NCBI GenBank assembly: GCA_943330705.2
Contig: CALQIT020000016.1
Coordinates: 1-42,645 of the forward strand
Length of the DNA: 42,645 nucleotides
Source: Streptomyces griseus
GTDB lineage: Bacteria; Bdellovibrionota; Bdellovibrionia; Bdellovibrionales; Bdellovibrionaceae
Direction of reading: 5' to 3'
A program made the position numbers and the translations under genes. Under the pieces are notes generated by a model. That model saw nothing but the letters and a program-made list of their open reading frames with translations. It did not search any database and was not told the origin of the DNA. Positions within the stretch are counted from its first letter, which is position 1, and each line of letters opens with the position of its first letter. Shown here piece by piece: positions 1 to 7,890 of the stretch.

Positions 1-84
1 CATGAGCTGACATCGATACCTCATATTATGTTAATAAGCCTTCTGCTCAGTTATTCGGAAAGCTTAGCTATGTCAAATAGTTAA
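1..84 (+). CDS. Possible 3' end of an upstream gene (partial)
   Basis: Frame 1 is open from the first base to a TAA at 82-84, giving 27 residues ending in SESLAMSNS. The other two plus-strand frames stop within the first few codons. The stretch could be the tail of a gene beginning outside the window, but 27 open codons also occur by chance and no family is recognisable. Treat as tentative. Confidence 0.2.
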   Translation, partial: HELTSIPHIMLISLLLSYSESLAMSNS

Positions 85-117
85 AGACGAGATTTTTGCC
101 AATTCCGAAACCTCGCC

Positions 118-189
118 AAACTCGAAGCTCTAACCAAAGCCATACCCAAAGCCGTACCCGAAGCTTGACCCGAAGATGGTCCCCGAGTC
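118..189 (+). repeat. Degenerate 12-bp tandem repeat at the start of the YihY gene
   Basis: Six imperfect 12-bp units of the form ACCCRAAGCYKT run from about 118 to 189 (for example 142-153, 154-165 and 166-177) and cross the ATG at 176. In the YihY frame the units before the ATG would read Pro-Lys-Pro-Tyr-type residues, but a TAA at 131-133 closes that frame, so the repeat is upstream of, or only just enters, the coding region. Confidence 0.55.
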
Positions 190-997
190 CAATGAACATG
201 TGAATCCTTTTCGTCGATTTCTTCGTCAAGTTTTGCGTGGTGAACTGCAGATGGTTGCGGCATCCCTTTCGTTTACAACCGTGATGTCGATCATTCCCTT
301 TTTTGCCGTGGGCTTGGCTGTGCTCAATCAAGTTGACGCCTTTGATAGCCTGTATCCCAAAATTGAAGCTTTGGTTTTAAACTATTTTCAGGGCCCGGCA
401 GGCTCCGAAGGCGTTGCGGTTATAAAGAAAATCTTCCTTCATATCCGCCAAGGCAAACTCGGGATCATCGGCGCCTGTTCTTTAGTCGTTACGTCGATTC
501 TACTGTTGAAGGAAATGGAATTTGGGATCAATCGTGTTTGGGGAATTACCAAGCGGCGGTCCGTGGTTAAAAGATTCTTTTCCTATTGGGCCGTTTTTCT
601 TCTTCTACCATTGGGCCTTGCTGCTTATGTCGGAATTTCTTCGCAAAAGGCCTTGCAATCATTGGCCAGTGGATATGGCTCATCGGGGCTTAATTTTGCA
701 ATCCTATTTCTGTTGCTGTTTTGGATCTACAAATCGGTGCCAAATATTTTGGTTTCTGCAAAGTCTGCGGCATATGGAGCTTTGGCTGCCACCATTGGTT
801 TAGGAGTTCTAATTCGGATTTTTAGCTGGCTGACAAAAGCGGTCTTTAATTACAATAAACTTTATGGCAGCATGGCGGCGATCCCGGCCCTATTGATCTG
901 GATTCTCTTGCTTTGGTATGTTGTTTTAGGTGGGGTGGCGATTACCGCAAGCATTCAAGAAAAGGATCATAAGGACGATTCCGAGATAAATAAGTAG
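176..997 (+). CDS. YihY/BrkB family inner-membrane protein
   Basis: A 273-aa polytopic membrane protein of the YihY/virulence factor BrkB (UPF0761) family. Visible hallmarks are the FRRFLRQVLRGELQMVAASL opening, a first hydrophobic segment ending in SIIPFFAVGLAVL, the G(I/V)NRVWG motif near residue 120 and several further transmembrane stretches up to residue about 260, followed by a charged tail. The length is typical of the family. No biochemical role is firmly established for these proteins; the old tRNA-processing name (RNase BN) is a misassignment. ATG 176 is the first start after an in-frame TAA at 131, but it lacks a good ribosome-binding site; ATG 248 is an alternative start. It stands alone; the next gene has its own promoter. 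Confidence 0.9.
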   Translation: MVPESNEHVNPFRRFLRQVLRGELQMVAASLSFTTVMSIIPFFAVGLAVLNQVDAFDSLYPKIEALVLNYFQGPAGSEGVAVIKKIFLHIRQGKLGIIGACSLVVTSILLLKEMEFGINRVWGITKRRSVVKRFFSYWAVFLLLPLGLAAYVGISSQKALQSLASGYGSSGLNFAILFLLLFWIYKSVPNILVSAKSAAYGALAATIGLGVLIRIFSWLTKAVFNYNKLYGSMAAIPALLIWILLLWYVVLGGVAITASIQEKDHKDDSEINK

Positions 998-1032
998 CCG
1001 CTGAATCAGAGTGAGATTCCCGAGCAAGAGGT

Positions 1033-1062
1033 CTGCTTTCGAGTCCTACTTTTTGCTATAAT
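1033..1062 (+). promoter_or_regulatory. Extended -10 sigma-70 type promoter for the PilZ pair
   Basis: TGCTATAAT at 1054-1062 is a perfect -10 (1057-1062) with the TGn extension. The -35 region around 1033-1039 is weak, as is common with extended -10 promoters. Transcription would begin near 1069, which excludes the TTG at 1062 as a start and supports ATG 1107 for the next gene. Confidence 0.6.
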
Positions 1063-1106
1063 TGAAAGGTGATTTCTGTGCAAACATCAGGAGGAGCTGT
1101 CTCAGT

Positions 1107-1496
1107 ATGAGTCACAAGATGACCTACCGGAAAAACACAGCTGAGTCAGAGCAAGAGCCACCAGGCCACGCGCCCGAAACTAGCTCGGCAATTCCAGATC
1201 AACAGCAAGCTTCAGATCAGCTAGAAGATCCCGATCAAGAAGCAGAGTCGGCCATTAGCTTTGATGATATCGATGGCTTCATCGGAGAGTTAGCTCCGTC
1301 TCGTGCCCCGCAAGACTTACCTGCCAGCAAGCTTACAAAACCACCTGCACCTGCGGTTGCCCCGACAAGGACTCCGATTCTGACACGGCTGATATTCTCA
1401 AGAACCCCAGAGGAGTCTCGTAAAGAACAGGCCATCCAGAAGTATTCGCAAGGTTCTCGGCAAAAAAAGAGTTTAAAATTTAAAAAGTCAGCCTAA
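1107..1496 (+). CDS. Small Pro/Glu-rich protein of unknown function, upstream of PilZ gene
   Basis: A 129-aa soluble protein that I do not recognise. The first half is acidic and rich in Glu, Gln, Pro and Ser (low complexity), with the hydrophobic-acidic patch SFDDIDGFIGELAPS around residues 50-65. The end is strongly basic (RQKKSLKFKKSA). ATG 1107 was chosen because AGGAGG lies at 1089-1094 and the promoter's start site falls after the alternative TTG at 1062. The gene is 20 nt upstream of a PilZ-domain gene, so the two are probably co-transcribed. The likely disordered acidic body with a basic tail suggests a binding or adaptor protein, but this is inference only. Confidence 0.6.
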   Translation: MSHKMTYRKNTAESEQEPPGHAPETSSAIPDQQQASDQLEDPDQEAESAISFDDIDGFIGELAPSRAPQDLPASKLTKPPAPAVAPTRTPILTRLIFSRTPEESRKEQAIQKYSQGSRQKKSLKFKKSA

Positions 1497-1516
1497 ACGC
1501 AACAAGAAAGTTTATT

Positions 1517-2203
1517 ATGACAGGACAACAATTTTTTAAACGAGTCAGTGATCCGGCTGACAAAATGCGACTGCTAGAAGACTTGGCCAAGTCAAGATTT
1601 GAAATTCAAGTAAAAATTCCTGGTACTGAGTCCGTCCATACCACAAAAGCATTTGAGTTTAACGGCGAAAAAGTGATCTGCATCCTGCCTGTCGCTCTGA
1701 AAAACATCGATAAGACAGGATCAATTATTTTTAGTTTTTTTATTGGCGGAGAAAAATATTTTATGGATGCCAACTACAAAGTTATTGCTGGCGAGCTTGT
1801 TGTGTCCATACCCGAAAATGTTTTTCACTTGCAACGCAGGGATCACTATCGGATCCGCATTCCAGCTGAATTTAGCGCGCTATTTGAATTCACCAGTGTC
1901 AATGGCAAGCTGCTGAAAGGCAGTGCCGTACTGTTTGATCTCAGCGCCGGGGGCTGCAAAATGGAAATCGACAGCAGCAAGGCCAAATTTGAGAATGATG
2001 ACCAGATAAAAGGTGAACTTTTTTTAAATGACCGAAAACCCATCCCCGTCACCGGAAAGATTAAACACTTACAAAAAAAGCAGTCTGATAAACTGCGGCT
2101 GTGGGTCGGACTTCAATTTGTTGACCTCAGCGAGAAAGAAAAGAATCGAATAGGTTCTTTGGTGATGGACCTCTACCGAGAATTTTTTGCTAAATATCGC
2201 TAA
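1517..2203 (+). CDS. PilZ-domain cyclic di-GMP binding protein (YcgR-like layout)
   Basis: A 228-aa protein with a C-terminal PilZ domain. Both c-di-GMP contact motifs are intact: R107-R108-x3-R112 (QRRDHYR) and D141-L-S143-A-G-G146 (DLSAGG). The 100 residues before it are beta-rich and resemble the YcgR N-terminal domain, which in YcgR lets the protein act on the flagellar motor or another target after ligand binding. No membrane segment or catalytic domain is present, so it should be a cytoplasmic receptor. It follows an acidic small protein by 20 nt and converges tail to tail with chrA, overlapping it by 4 nt. Confident for the domain; the target is unknown. Confidence 0.9.
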   Translation: MTGQQFFKRVSDPADKMRLLEDLAKSRFEIQVKIPGTESVHTTKAFEFNGEKVICILPVALKNIDKTGSIIFSFFIGGEKYFMDANYKVIAGELVVSIPENVFHLQRRDHYRIRIPAEFSALFEFTSVNGKLLKGSAVLFDLSAGGCKMEIDSSKAKFENDDQIKGELFLNDRKPIPVTGKIKHLQKKQSDKLRLWVGLQFVDLSEKEKNRIGSLVMDLYREFFAKYR

Positions 2204-3306
2204 AGAAACAGCGAACCCAAAACCGCCCCGCCTAAAATTGTTGCCCACGATGGCATTTTAAATCGAAGACTGACCCACGCCCCGATAAGAACCGCGGCAA
2301 GCTTCACCCAGTTGTAGTCCCTGACGATTGAAATCTCTGCGTGCAAAATAGAAGCAACAACCGCGGCTGTCACCGCTAAGGTAAAATTAGAAATCCAAGT
2401 CTGGCGCTTCATCCAGCTGACAAGTTTCGGAAACCAAGTTAGCATGTGAAAAAAGGCAGGACCGAAAACAGCTACGGTTGCAACAATGGCACCTGACCAG
2501 CCCGCAAGTTTGTAACCAATAAATGTCACTGTGATAATCACCGGCCCTGGTGTCAACTGCCCAAGAGCGACGGCATCCAAAAACTGCGAGTGGGTTAACC
2601 AATTGAGACGATCGACAAAATCACCCTCTAGAAACGGAATAATCGCCAAGCCTGTACCAAAAACCAGGGCACCAGCCTTTAGGCAAACCCAAAATAGCTC
2701 CTGTAAAACCGACCGGCTCTCAAGATTGCTAACCGCAGTGACCAGCGGCAAGCTAAATAGAAAAAAACCCATTTTTGCGGTCTTGGATTTCAAGTGAATA
2801 CTTAAAGCATAAATAGCGCCAAGACCAATAATGACAAGGGGCTCACTGATTCTAAACCAGTGCAGTAGAATAAAGGCAAAAGCGCCCATCACCCAAAATA
2901 TTTTCAATTTCAAATAGGAAAGGCTGAGTGTGCGCATTGCCAGAAGAATCAACGCACAGGCGGCGATTTGCATACCCAGCAATGCCGACTGAATCCAAAG
3001 AATTTGAATCAAGCGATCATAAAATTCAGCAAGCAAAATAATCAGAAAAAAAGCGGGAAGAATCAGGCAGACTCCTGCCGCAAATCCACCGCAAAAGCCA
3101 TAGCGTTGGCGCCCCAAAAATACAGCAACCTGGGAAGCCGCAGGTCCGGGCATTGACTTAATCAGACCTAGTGCCTGGCGAAAATCATCGGCGGCCATCC
3201 ACTTGCGCTCTTCGACCAATTCCTTTTGCATTTGTGCAATTAAGGCAAGCGGACCACCGAACCCCGTTAGCCCCAATCTAGTAAAGTAAAATACAATTTC
3301 CTTCAT
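2200..3306 (-). CDS. chrA: ChrA-type chromate ion transporter
   Basis: A 368-aa polytopic protein of the CHR family. Two homologous CHR halves are visible: the first opens with FTRLGLTGFGGPLALI (residues about 8-23) and contains the family's PGPAASQVA-type segment. The second half opens near residue 200 with the matching LKAGALVFGTGLAIIPFLEG, followed by GQLTPGPVIITVTFIGY. About ten hydrophobic segments are present. Family members export chromate, probably by antiport; many chromosomal copies have no tested substrate. ATG 3306 overlaps the stop of the upstream lipoprotein gene by ATGA, so the two are translationally coupled. It carries no regulator next to it. Confidence 0.92.
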   Translation of the reverse strand: MKEIVFYFTRLGLTGFGGPLALIAQMQKELVEERKWMAADDFRQALGLIKSMPGPAASQVAVFLGRQRYGFCGGFAAGVCLILPAFFLIILLAEFYDRLIQILWIQSALLGMQIAACALILLAMRTLSLSYLKLKIFWVMGAFAFILLHWFRISEPLVIIGLGAIYALSIHLKSKTAKMGFFLFSLPLVTAVSNLESRSVLQELFWVCLKAGALVFGTGLAIIPFLEGDFVDRLNWLTHSQFLDAVALGQLTPGPVIITVTFIGYKLAGWSGAIVATVAVFGPAFFHMLTWFPKLVSWMKRQTWISNFTLAVTAAVVASILHAEISIVRDYNWVKLAAVLIGAWVSLRFKMPSWATILGGAVLGSLFL

Positions 3307-4091
3307 TCTCCGCTTTCTAGAGCAGTTCCCTTGCGGGCTTTTGCCTGCTGTAAGACGCGGTCAATTTCGTCCAGATCATTTTGCGCATCCTTTGCACCAG
3401 TCTGAGCATTTACAGGAACGGCTGTGGTTGCTGCAGAATCTGCGTTTGGCGACTCTTTCTTCTTCTTCTTTTCTTCTTCTCGGGATTTTCTCCACTCCTC
3501 ATAACGCTTTGCGTAGGCTCGGTGCTCCTGACTGAACTCGCTGGTCTTTTCTCGAGCATAATCTTCAAAGTTCTTTCGACGTTCAGTCACATCGGCTTCG
3601 AAGTCACTTCTCTTATCCCTTGAAACTGAGAAAAATTCCGCACGTTTGGCATCAATATCCTTGAAAAATTCGGTGCGCTCATCGCGCGGATGCTTTTCGC
3701 TTGCAAACTTTTTTCGCTCATTGGTTTGCTCGGCCAAAAATTTTTCTCGATTTTTTCTTTCAGTTTTGGTGAACTCTTCTCGTTCTTTATTGATATCCTT
3801 ACTAAAAAGATCCCGTTTCTTTCTTAAAATCTGATCGAAGCCCTGACGAATATCCGTCGGCGCCTTTTTAACTTCAGTCATTAGTCCTAAAATAAATGCT
3901 AATTCATCGTTTTCCTTTTTGCGCTCTTCGGTAACTTGAGAACGCGCTTCTTCCATATCTTTGCGATCTTTGGTCAGCGAATACTTTGCATCAACCAGAG
4001 GTCGATCCTCTGAACCCTTGCGGTAAGTGTTGTCAGTCTCGGGGCGCGACGCACACCCTAATATAGCAACAAGTATAAAAAAATAGAGCAC
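3303..4091 (-). CDS. Coiled-coil lipoprotein, Lys/Glu/Arg-rich, coupled to chrA
   Basis: A 262-aa predicted lipoprotein. GTG 4091 is chosen because GAGGGGG sits 4 nt upstream and because translation from it gives a compact hydrophobic signal, LYFFILVAILG, directly before the lipobox Cys (ILGC). The longer reading frame from TTG 4175 puts this segment unusually far from the N-terminus. The mature part is an extremely charged helix, with many repeats of a K/R-x-x-F/E pattern (KKRDLF, REEFTK, REKFLA, RKKFAS, RAEFFS, RSDFEA, RKNFED) spaced about 10-13 residues apart from residue about 80 to 200, then a Lys run and a low-complexity Ala/Asn tail. This looks like a long single helix or coiled coil in the periplasm. 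No family recognised. It is coupled to chrA by ATGA. Confidence 0.75.
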   Translation of the reverse strand: MLYFFILVAILGCASRPETDNTYRKGSEDRPLVDAKYSLTKDRKDMEEARSQVTEERKKENDELAFILGLMTEVKKAPTDIRQGFDQILRKKRDLFSKDINKEREEFTKTERKNREKFLAEQTNERKKFASEKHPRDERTEFFKDIDAKRAEFFSVSRDKRSDFEADVTERRKNFEDYAREKTSEFSQEHRAYAKRYEEWRKSREEEKKKKKESPNADSAATTAVPVNAQTGAKDAQNDLDEIDRVLQQAKARKGTALESGE

Positions 4092-4313
4092 TGAACCCCC
4101 TCGACTTTGGCTGAGCCTACATTCTATCAGGATAGTTTTACTTCCGAAGAAACACAAACAAGATTGGCTTTGCAAGATTGGCTTTGCTTAAGAATTACAG
4201 CTCTCATAGAAGCAAAATCCTGTGCAAACTCGGTCTAGACAAATGGCGAGATTGGCGAAAAAATATCAGCCGTTCAGATTGCCAAATGGCGCGCTTCAGT
4301 AGAAGCTAGCAAC

Positions 4314-4757
4314 ATGGAAAATAATTCAGCTGATCGCCGTATTCGACTTTTTATAGAAAAAGATTTTCAAGTTAGCTTCCTTGTTTATTCGGTAGGTATC
4401 GCTTTGGTAGTTGCTGGAATTTACTTTGCCTCTAATTACTATTTTATTGATAAATTTGTCGAGCGGGGTGCCTCGCTTGGTCTACCGGCTGGCCATGTTT
4501 ACTTTAAATTCATTGAAGAACAAAAAAGTATGATGACGAACATTTACGCCATCACGACAATTTTATCCACGGCCTTTATTCTATTTTTTGGACTTCATTT
4601 GTCGAACCGAGTTGCTGGCCCTATCCACAAGCTTAGAGAACATCTGAGTGCCCTTACCGCTGGAAAGTATCGCGAAAAAATCCAGTTCCGTAAAAAGGAC
4701 TATTTTTCGGGGCTTGCTGATGACATCAATACTTATGTTGAGTCGCGCAAAAAATAG
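4314..4757 (+). CDS. Two-helix membrane protein with HAMP-like linker
   Basis: A 147-aa protein with transmembrane segments at about residues 20-42 and 75-95, a roughly 30-residue loop between them that would be periplasmic, and after the second segment a HAMP-type stretch containing the typical GPIHKL proline motif, ending with IQFRKKDYFSGLADDINTYV. Such an end normally leads into a kinase, cyclase or chemotaxis signalling domain, but here the protein simply stops. It is therefore a stand-alone membrane/HAMP module. A second protein of the same design follows about 100 nt downstream, suggesting a pair. Function unknown; a partner in signal transduction is the reasonable guess. Confidence 0.75.
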   Translation: MENNSADRRIRLFIEKDFQVSFLVYSVGIALVVAGIYFASNYYFIDKFVERGASLGLPAGHVYFKFIEEQKSMMTNIYAITTILSTAFILFFGLHLSNRVAGPIHKLREHLSALTAGKYREKIQFRKKDYFSGLADDINTYVESRKK

Positions 4758-4857
4758 CTCGACTCCTATGACCGGCAATTCCTAGACTTTGGATAAGTTT
4801 GTATCTTTTTAGGATAGGTTTGCTTCAGAAAAAGCCCAAACAAACGATAAGTCCGGT

Positions 4858-5544
4858 ATGCCATATGGACGTCGCTTTTTTGAAAAACCAAGAAATCTTT
4901 CCGCGGCCAACCCAGACCAATCGGAACGACGCCAAAGGAACATCACCGGATCGACTTATCGTGCATTTCGTGGCAAATACACTCTTTTCCTTGTCACCGC
5001 AGTGGTCGGCTCACTTCTTGTTTTTGCCATTCCGACTGTCTATTTTCTAAATCAGAATTACGAAATATTTTCGCGCCTTGCCTATGAAATTCAGCCCCAG
5101 CTGCTTTCTCATTTGGATCGTGAGTATGGGTGGCTTATCGGCTTTATGGTTGCTAGTTTTTTGGCCTTGGGATTTTTTGGACTTTGGATCGGACTCAGGG
5201 TTACCCGTGCCGTAATTCAGCCATTGAATGCAATGGAAATTCACATGAAGCAAGCAACCCTAGGCGACTGGCGAAATCCAGAGTTTCAATCACGCAATAG
5301 TGAAGACTTGCGGAGTCTGTTAGAAACCTACAACTATTTTTATCGGGCGATGCGCACCCAAGCGGAATCTGACCTTAAATATCTGCAACGAATTGTGGTC
5401 GATCCGTCACACCGTGAAGCCTATCAAATTTGGCAAAGCTTGGTTTCGAACAAAAGAGAACAACTGGGTCTATTGGAAGAGGTCAAGACCGTCGATCCCG
5501 CTGCAACGTTTGTCGCAACTGATTTGACACGTCACGCTTCTTAA
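4858..5544 (+). CDS. Second two-helix membrane protein with HAMP-like region
   Basis: A 228-aa protein with the same plan as its upstream neighbour but with a longer basic N-terminus (residues 1-40, rich in Arg). Transmembrane segments lie near residues 44-64 and 92-115, separated by a short periplasmic loop. After these comes a HAMP-like segment (RAVIQPLNAMEIHMKQATLGDW) and a helical tail with no catalytic domain. ATG 4858 has no strong ribosome-binding site. The last 62 nt overlap the 3' end of smpB on the other strand. It is probably a diverged duplicate of the preceding gene; the two may form one membrane complex. No named family recognised. Confidence 0.75.
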   Translation: MPYGRRFFEKPRNLSAANPDQSERRQRNITGSTYRAFRGKYTLFLVTAVVGSLLVFAIPTVYFLNQNYEIFSRLAYEIQPQLLSHLDREYGWLIGFMVASFLALGFFGLWIGLRVTRAVIQPLNAMEIHMKQATLGDWRNPEFQSRNSEDLRSLLETYNYFYRAMRTQAESDLKYLQRIVVDPSHREAYQIWQSLVSNKREQLGLLEEVKTVDPAATFVATDLTRHAS

Positions 5545-5941
5545 GTGCTTCCCTTTTATCGTGATTTTTTTTGCCCTTAGCTAATGCGATTTCAATTTTG
5601 GCTCGGCCTTCTTTGAAGTAGATTTTTAATGGAATGCAGCTAAGCCCTTTTTCCCTTAAAGCCGTATAGATTTTTGCAAGCTCACTTTTACGCAGCAGCA
5701 GCTTGCGGTATCGTTCGGGCTCATGGTTGTTATAACTGGATTGCTTGTATTCAGAAATATGGGCATTTTGCAAAAAAGCCTCGTGCCCGCGAAAAATAAC
5801 AAAGGAATCCTTAAGCTGAACTTGCTTTGCACGAATTGATTTCACTTCGCTTCCAGTTAAAACCAAACCGGCCTCAAATGTTTCAAGGATTGAATAGTCA
5901 TGCCAAGCTTTGCGGTTTTCGGAAATAATCATGATTCCCAT
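5483..5941 (-). CDS. smpB: SsrA-binding protein SmpB
   Basis: SmpB binds tmRNA and brings it to stalled ribosomes for trans-translation. The 152-aa product shows the family core: NRKAWHDYSILETFEAGLVL, then LTGSEVKSIR, LKDSFV, and the C-terminal basic tail with LAKGKKNHDKREALKKRD, which inserts into the mRNA channel. The length matches the family. The first ATG (5941) and a second one three codons on (5932) are both possible; GGGG just before 5941 is better spaced for 5932, giving MIISENRK. The tmRNA gene itself is not in the window. The gene end overlaps the convergent HAMP-protein gene by 62 nt. Confidence 0.97.
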   Translation of the reverse strand: MGIMIISENRKAWHDYSILETFEAGLVLTGSEVKSIRAKQVQLKDSFVIFRGHEAFLQNAHISEYKQSSYNNHEPERYRKLLLRKSELAKIYTALREKGLSCIPLKIYFKEGRAKIEIALAKGKKNHDKREALKKRDVSNQLRQTLQRDRRS

Positions 5942-6019
5942 GACCCCAAACTACCCGCTTTCGTAAAACCGGTCAACGATAGGACCCTACGAAACTTCGC
6001 GCCAGAGGGCATTTCAAAC

Positions 6020-6844
6020 TTAATTCGCCGAATAGAAAGATTTATACAGACTCCAGAACTGTGAAACCTTAAGTTGGGCCGGGCGAATTTTTTCATCCAA
6101 CTTCTGATTTTTGAAAATTTCTAATATCTTTTCTTTAGGAGTACCGGTTGCTTCTTGCAAATTTGAGGACATTAATTTTCGCGGATGCAAAAATGCACCT
6201 TTAATAAATTTTAAATACCTTCGCCGATCCTCAATTGGGGTTTCTTTGCGACGGTGAAAAAAAAGAACCCGGCTGGCGACTTTTGGTGCCGGATAAAAAT
6301 CCTGAGAACTGGCATCAGCCAAGGTTTCGATTTCCCAGAAGGTTTGCGCAACCACCGAAAGCATGCCGTAGGATTCATCCTTTTGTTGCGCACGAATTCT
6401 CTGAGCCACTTCTTTCTGAAACATCAAGACCATATGATCCATCTGTTCCTGATCAAGGCAGCGATCAATCACTAGGCTGGAAGAAATTTGATAAGGTAAG
6501 TTGCTAACTAGGCTGGCCGGCCGTTGCATATTAAACTGGGACCAGTCAATTTGCAGGGCATCGGCTTCGGTCACCTCTAGGCCCAGATTCCGCCAATACT
6601 CGCACAATTTTCGATCCAACTCGATCACCTGAAAATGAAAAGGTTCAGCTTTCAGAAAACGAGTCAAAGCCCCAAGGCCGGGCCCCACTTCGATCACACT
6701 TGCGGAGTTTGTCCCCTTCACTGCAAGAATAATTTTTTCAATAATCCGATCACTGATTAAAAAATTTTGCCCCAAGGATCTTTTTGGCTCAAGTCCCAAG
6801 GCCTCCATTGTTTGACGTAAATACGCCATTGCCGAAATTTTCAT
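6020..6844 (-). CDS. rsmA: 16S rRNA (adenine1518-N6/adenine1519-N6) dimethyltransferase
   Basis: RsmA (KsgA) dimethylates two adjacent adenines in the 3'-terminal loop of 16S rRNA using SAM during small-subunit assembly. The 274-aa protein contains the family opening KRSLGQNFLISD, SAM motif I EVGPGLGALTRFL, the acidic motif II residue (VIELDRKL) and the catalytic motif IV NLPYQISS. The C-terminal helical domain is complete. ATG 6844 overlaps the tsaD stop as ATGA, supporting this start and translational coupling. It is the last gene of the pal-cpoB-tsaD-rsmA operon. Confidence 0.97.
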   Translation of the reverse strand: MKISAMAYLRQTMEALGLEPKRSLGQNFLISDRIIEKIILAVKGTNSASVIEVGPGLGALTRFLKAEPFHFQVIELDRKLCEYWRNLGLEVTEADALQIDWSQFNMQRPASLVSNLPYQISSSLVIDRCLDQEQMDHMVLMFQKEVAQRIRAQQKDESYGMLSVVAQTFWEIETLADASSQDFYPAPKVASRVLFFHRRKETPIEDRRRYLKFIKGAFLHPRKLMSSNLQEATGTPKEKILEIFKNQKLDEKIRPAQLKVSQFWSLYKSFYSAN

Positions 6845-7890
6845 CTTCCCTTGCCTTTGAAATCAGTCGGCCAAGAATTTGGCGAAGGGCCTAAATCCAG
6901 CTCGGACTTTTCGCCACGCTGAAGCCTAAGCAATCCTGCGTAGCCAATCATCGCCGCATTGTCAGTGCAATAGCGAAGGGGCGGAATTACCAACTGCACA
7001 TTTTTTTTCTGAGCCCACTCTTGAGCCCGTTTGCGCAGTCTAGAATTTGCACTGACCCCACCCGTGATCACGGCTTTTTGGATTTTTGTTTTATGAACTG
7101 CGCGATCTAGCTTTGCCAGCAATACATCGACGATGGCCTCTTGATAGGAGGCACAAAGATTTGCCAATTCTTTTTCGATTTGATGTTTTTCTAAACTCTC
7201 GATCATTCGCTGACCCGAAGCCTTCAATCCAGAGAAGCTCATTGCATAGCTATCTTCTTTGATCATGCTGCGCGGAAAATCGTAGGCTTTTACATCTCCA
7301 AGTTGTGAATGCTGATCGACCTTTACTCCGCCGGGCCAGCCAAGCCCCAACGACTTTCCAAATTTGTCAAAGGCCTCGCCGGCGGCATCGTCTAGGGTCG
7401 CGCCCAACACTTGATAATCTGAAAAAGCATTTATTTGATAAAGACTTGTATGCCCCCCACTGACCGCCAAAGCCAAAAAAGGATAGGAAAAATCATCCGG
7501 CGGCTGATAGGTGGAATCACGCAAAAGTGGAGCAACAATATGACCTTCAAGATGGTTGACCCCGATAAAGGGAATTTCTTTAGCTTGAGAAAGACTTTTG
7601 GCCGTAACTAAACCAACAATCAACGCGCCCATTAGACCCGGTCGTGCGGTAACGGCGATCCCATCGATTTCATCCCAATTTTTCTGTGCTTGCTGAAAGA
7701 CCTGATCGACCAAAGGTAACAAACTCAAAGAATGGTTTCTGCAGGCGATCTCAGGGACAATGCCCCCGAATGGTGAGTGCGCAAGATCCTGGTTGGCCGA
7801 GACCACCGCCTGAACCCAGCCGCCATCACTAACAATTGCAACCGAGGTATCGTCGCAGCTTGTTTCAATAGCTAAGACCGCTTTGATCAC
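6841..7890 (-). CDS. tsaD: tRNA N6-threonylcarbamoyladenosine transferase subunit TsaD
   Basis: TsaD transfers threonylcarbamoyl from TC-AMP to A37 of ANN-decoding tRNAs, working with TsaB and TsaE. The 349-aa protein shows the ASKHA-fold opening AIETSCDDTSVAI, the conserved EIACRNH segment, and the metal-binding NHLEGHI motif with H113 and H117. Further along are LAVSGGHTSLY, DDAAGEAFDK and VITGGVSANSRLR, ending with the C-terminal CTDNAAMIGYAG. It begins with GTG at 7890, sharing GTGA with the cpoB stop. Its place after pal and cpoB is an operon arrangement, not a functional link known to me. Confidence 0.97.
   Translation of the reverse strand: MIKAVLAIETSCDDTSVAIVSDGGWVQAVVSANQDLAHSPFGGIVPEIACRNHSLSLLPLVDQVFQQAQKNWDEIDGIAVTARPGLMGALIVGLVTAKSLSQAKEIPFIGVNHLEGHIVAPLLRDSTYQPPDDFSYPFLALAVSGGHTSLYQINAFSDYQVLGATLDDAAGEAFDKFGKSLGLGWPGGVKVDQHSQLGDVKAYDFPRSMIKEDSYAMSFSGLKASGQRMIESLEKHQIEKELANLCASYQEAIVDVLLAKLDRAVHKTKIQKAVITGGVSANSRLRKRAQEWAQKKNVQLVIPPLRYCTDNAAMIGYAGLLRLQRGEKSELDLGPSPNSWPTDFKGKGR

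Noticed and set aside
68-331. Minus-strand frame with Leu-Arg-Val-Trp repeats
   Set aside because: It is a shadow of the 12-bp repeat and the YihY gene, without signal or family features.
4092-4175. Longer N-terminus of the coiled-coil lipoprotein from a TTG
   Set aside because: It places the signal core after 28 residues, while the GTG at 4091 has a strong ribosome-binding site and a compact signal.
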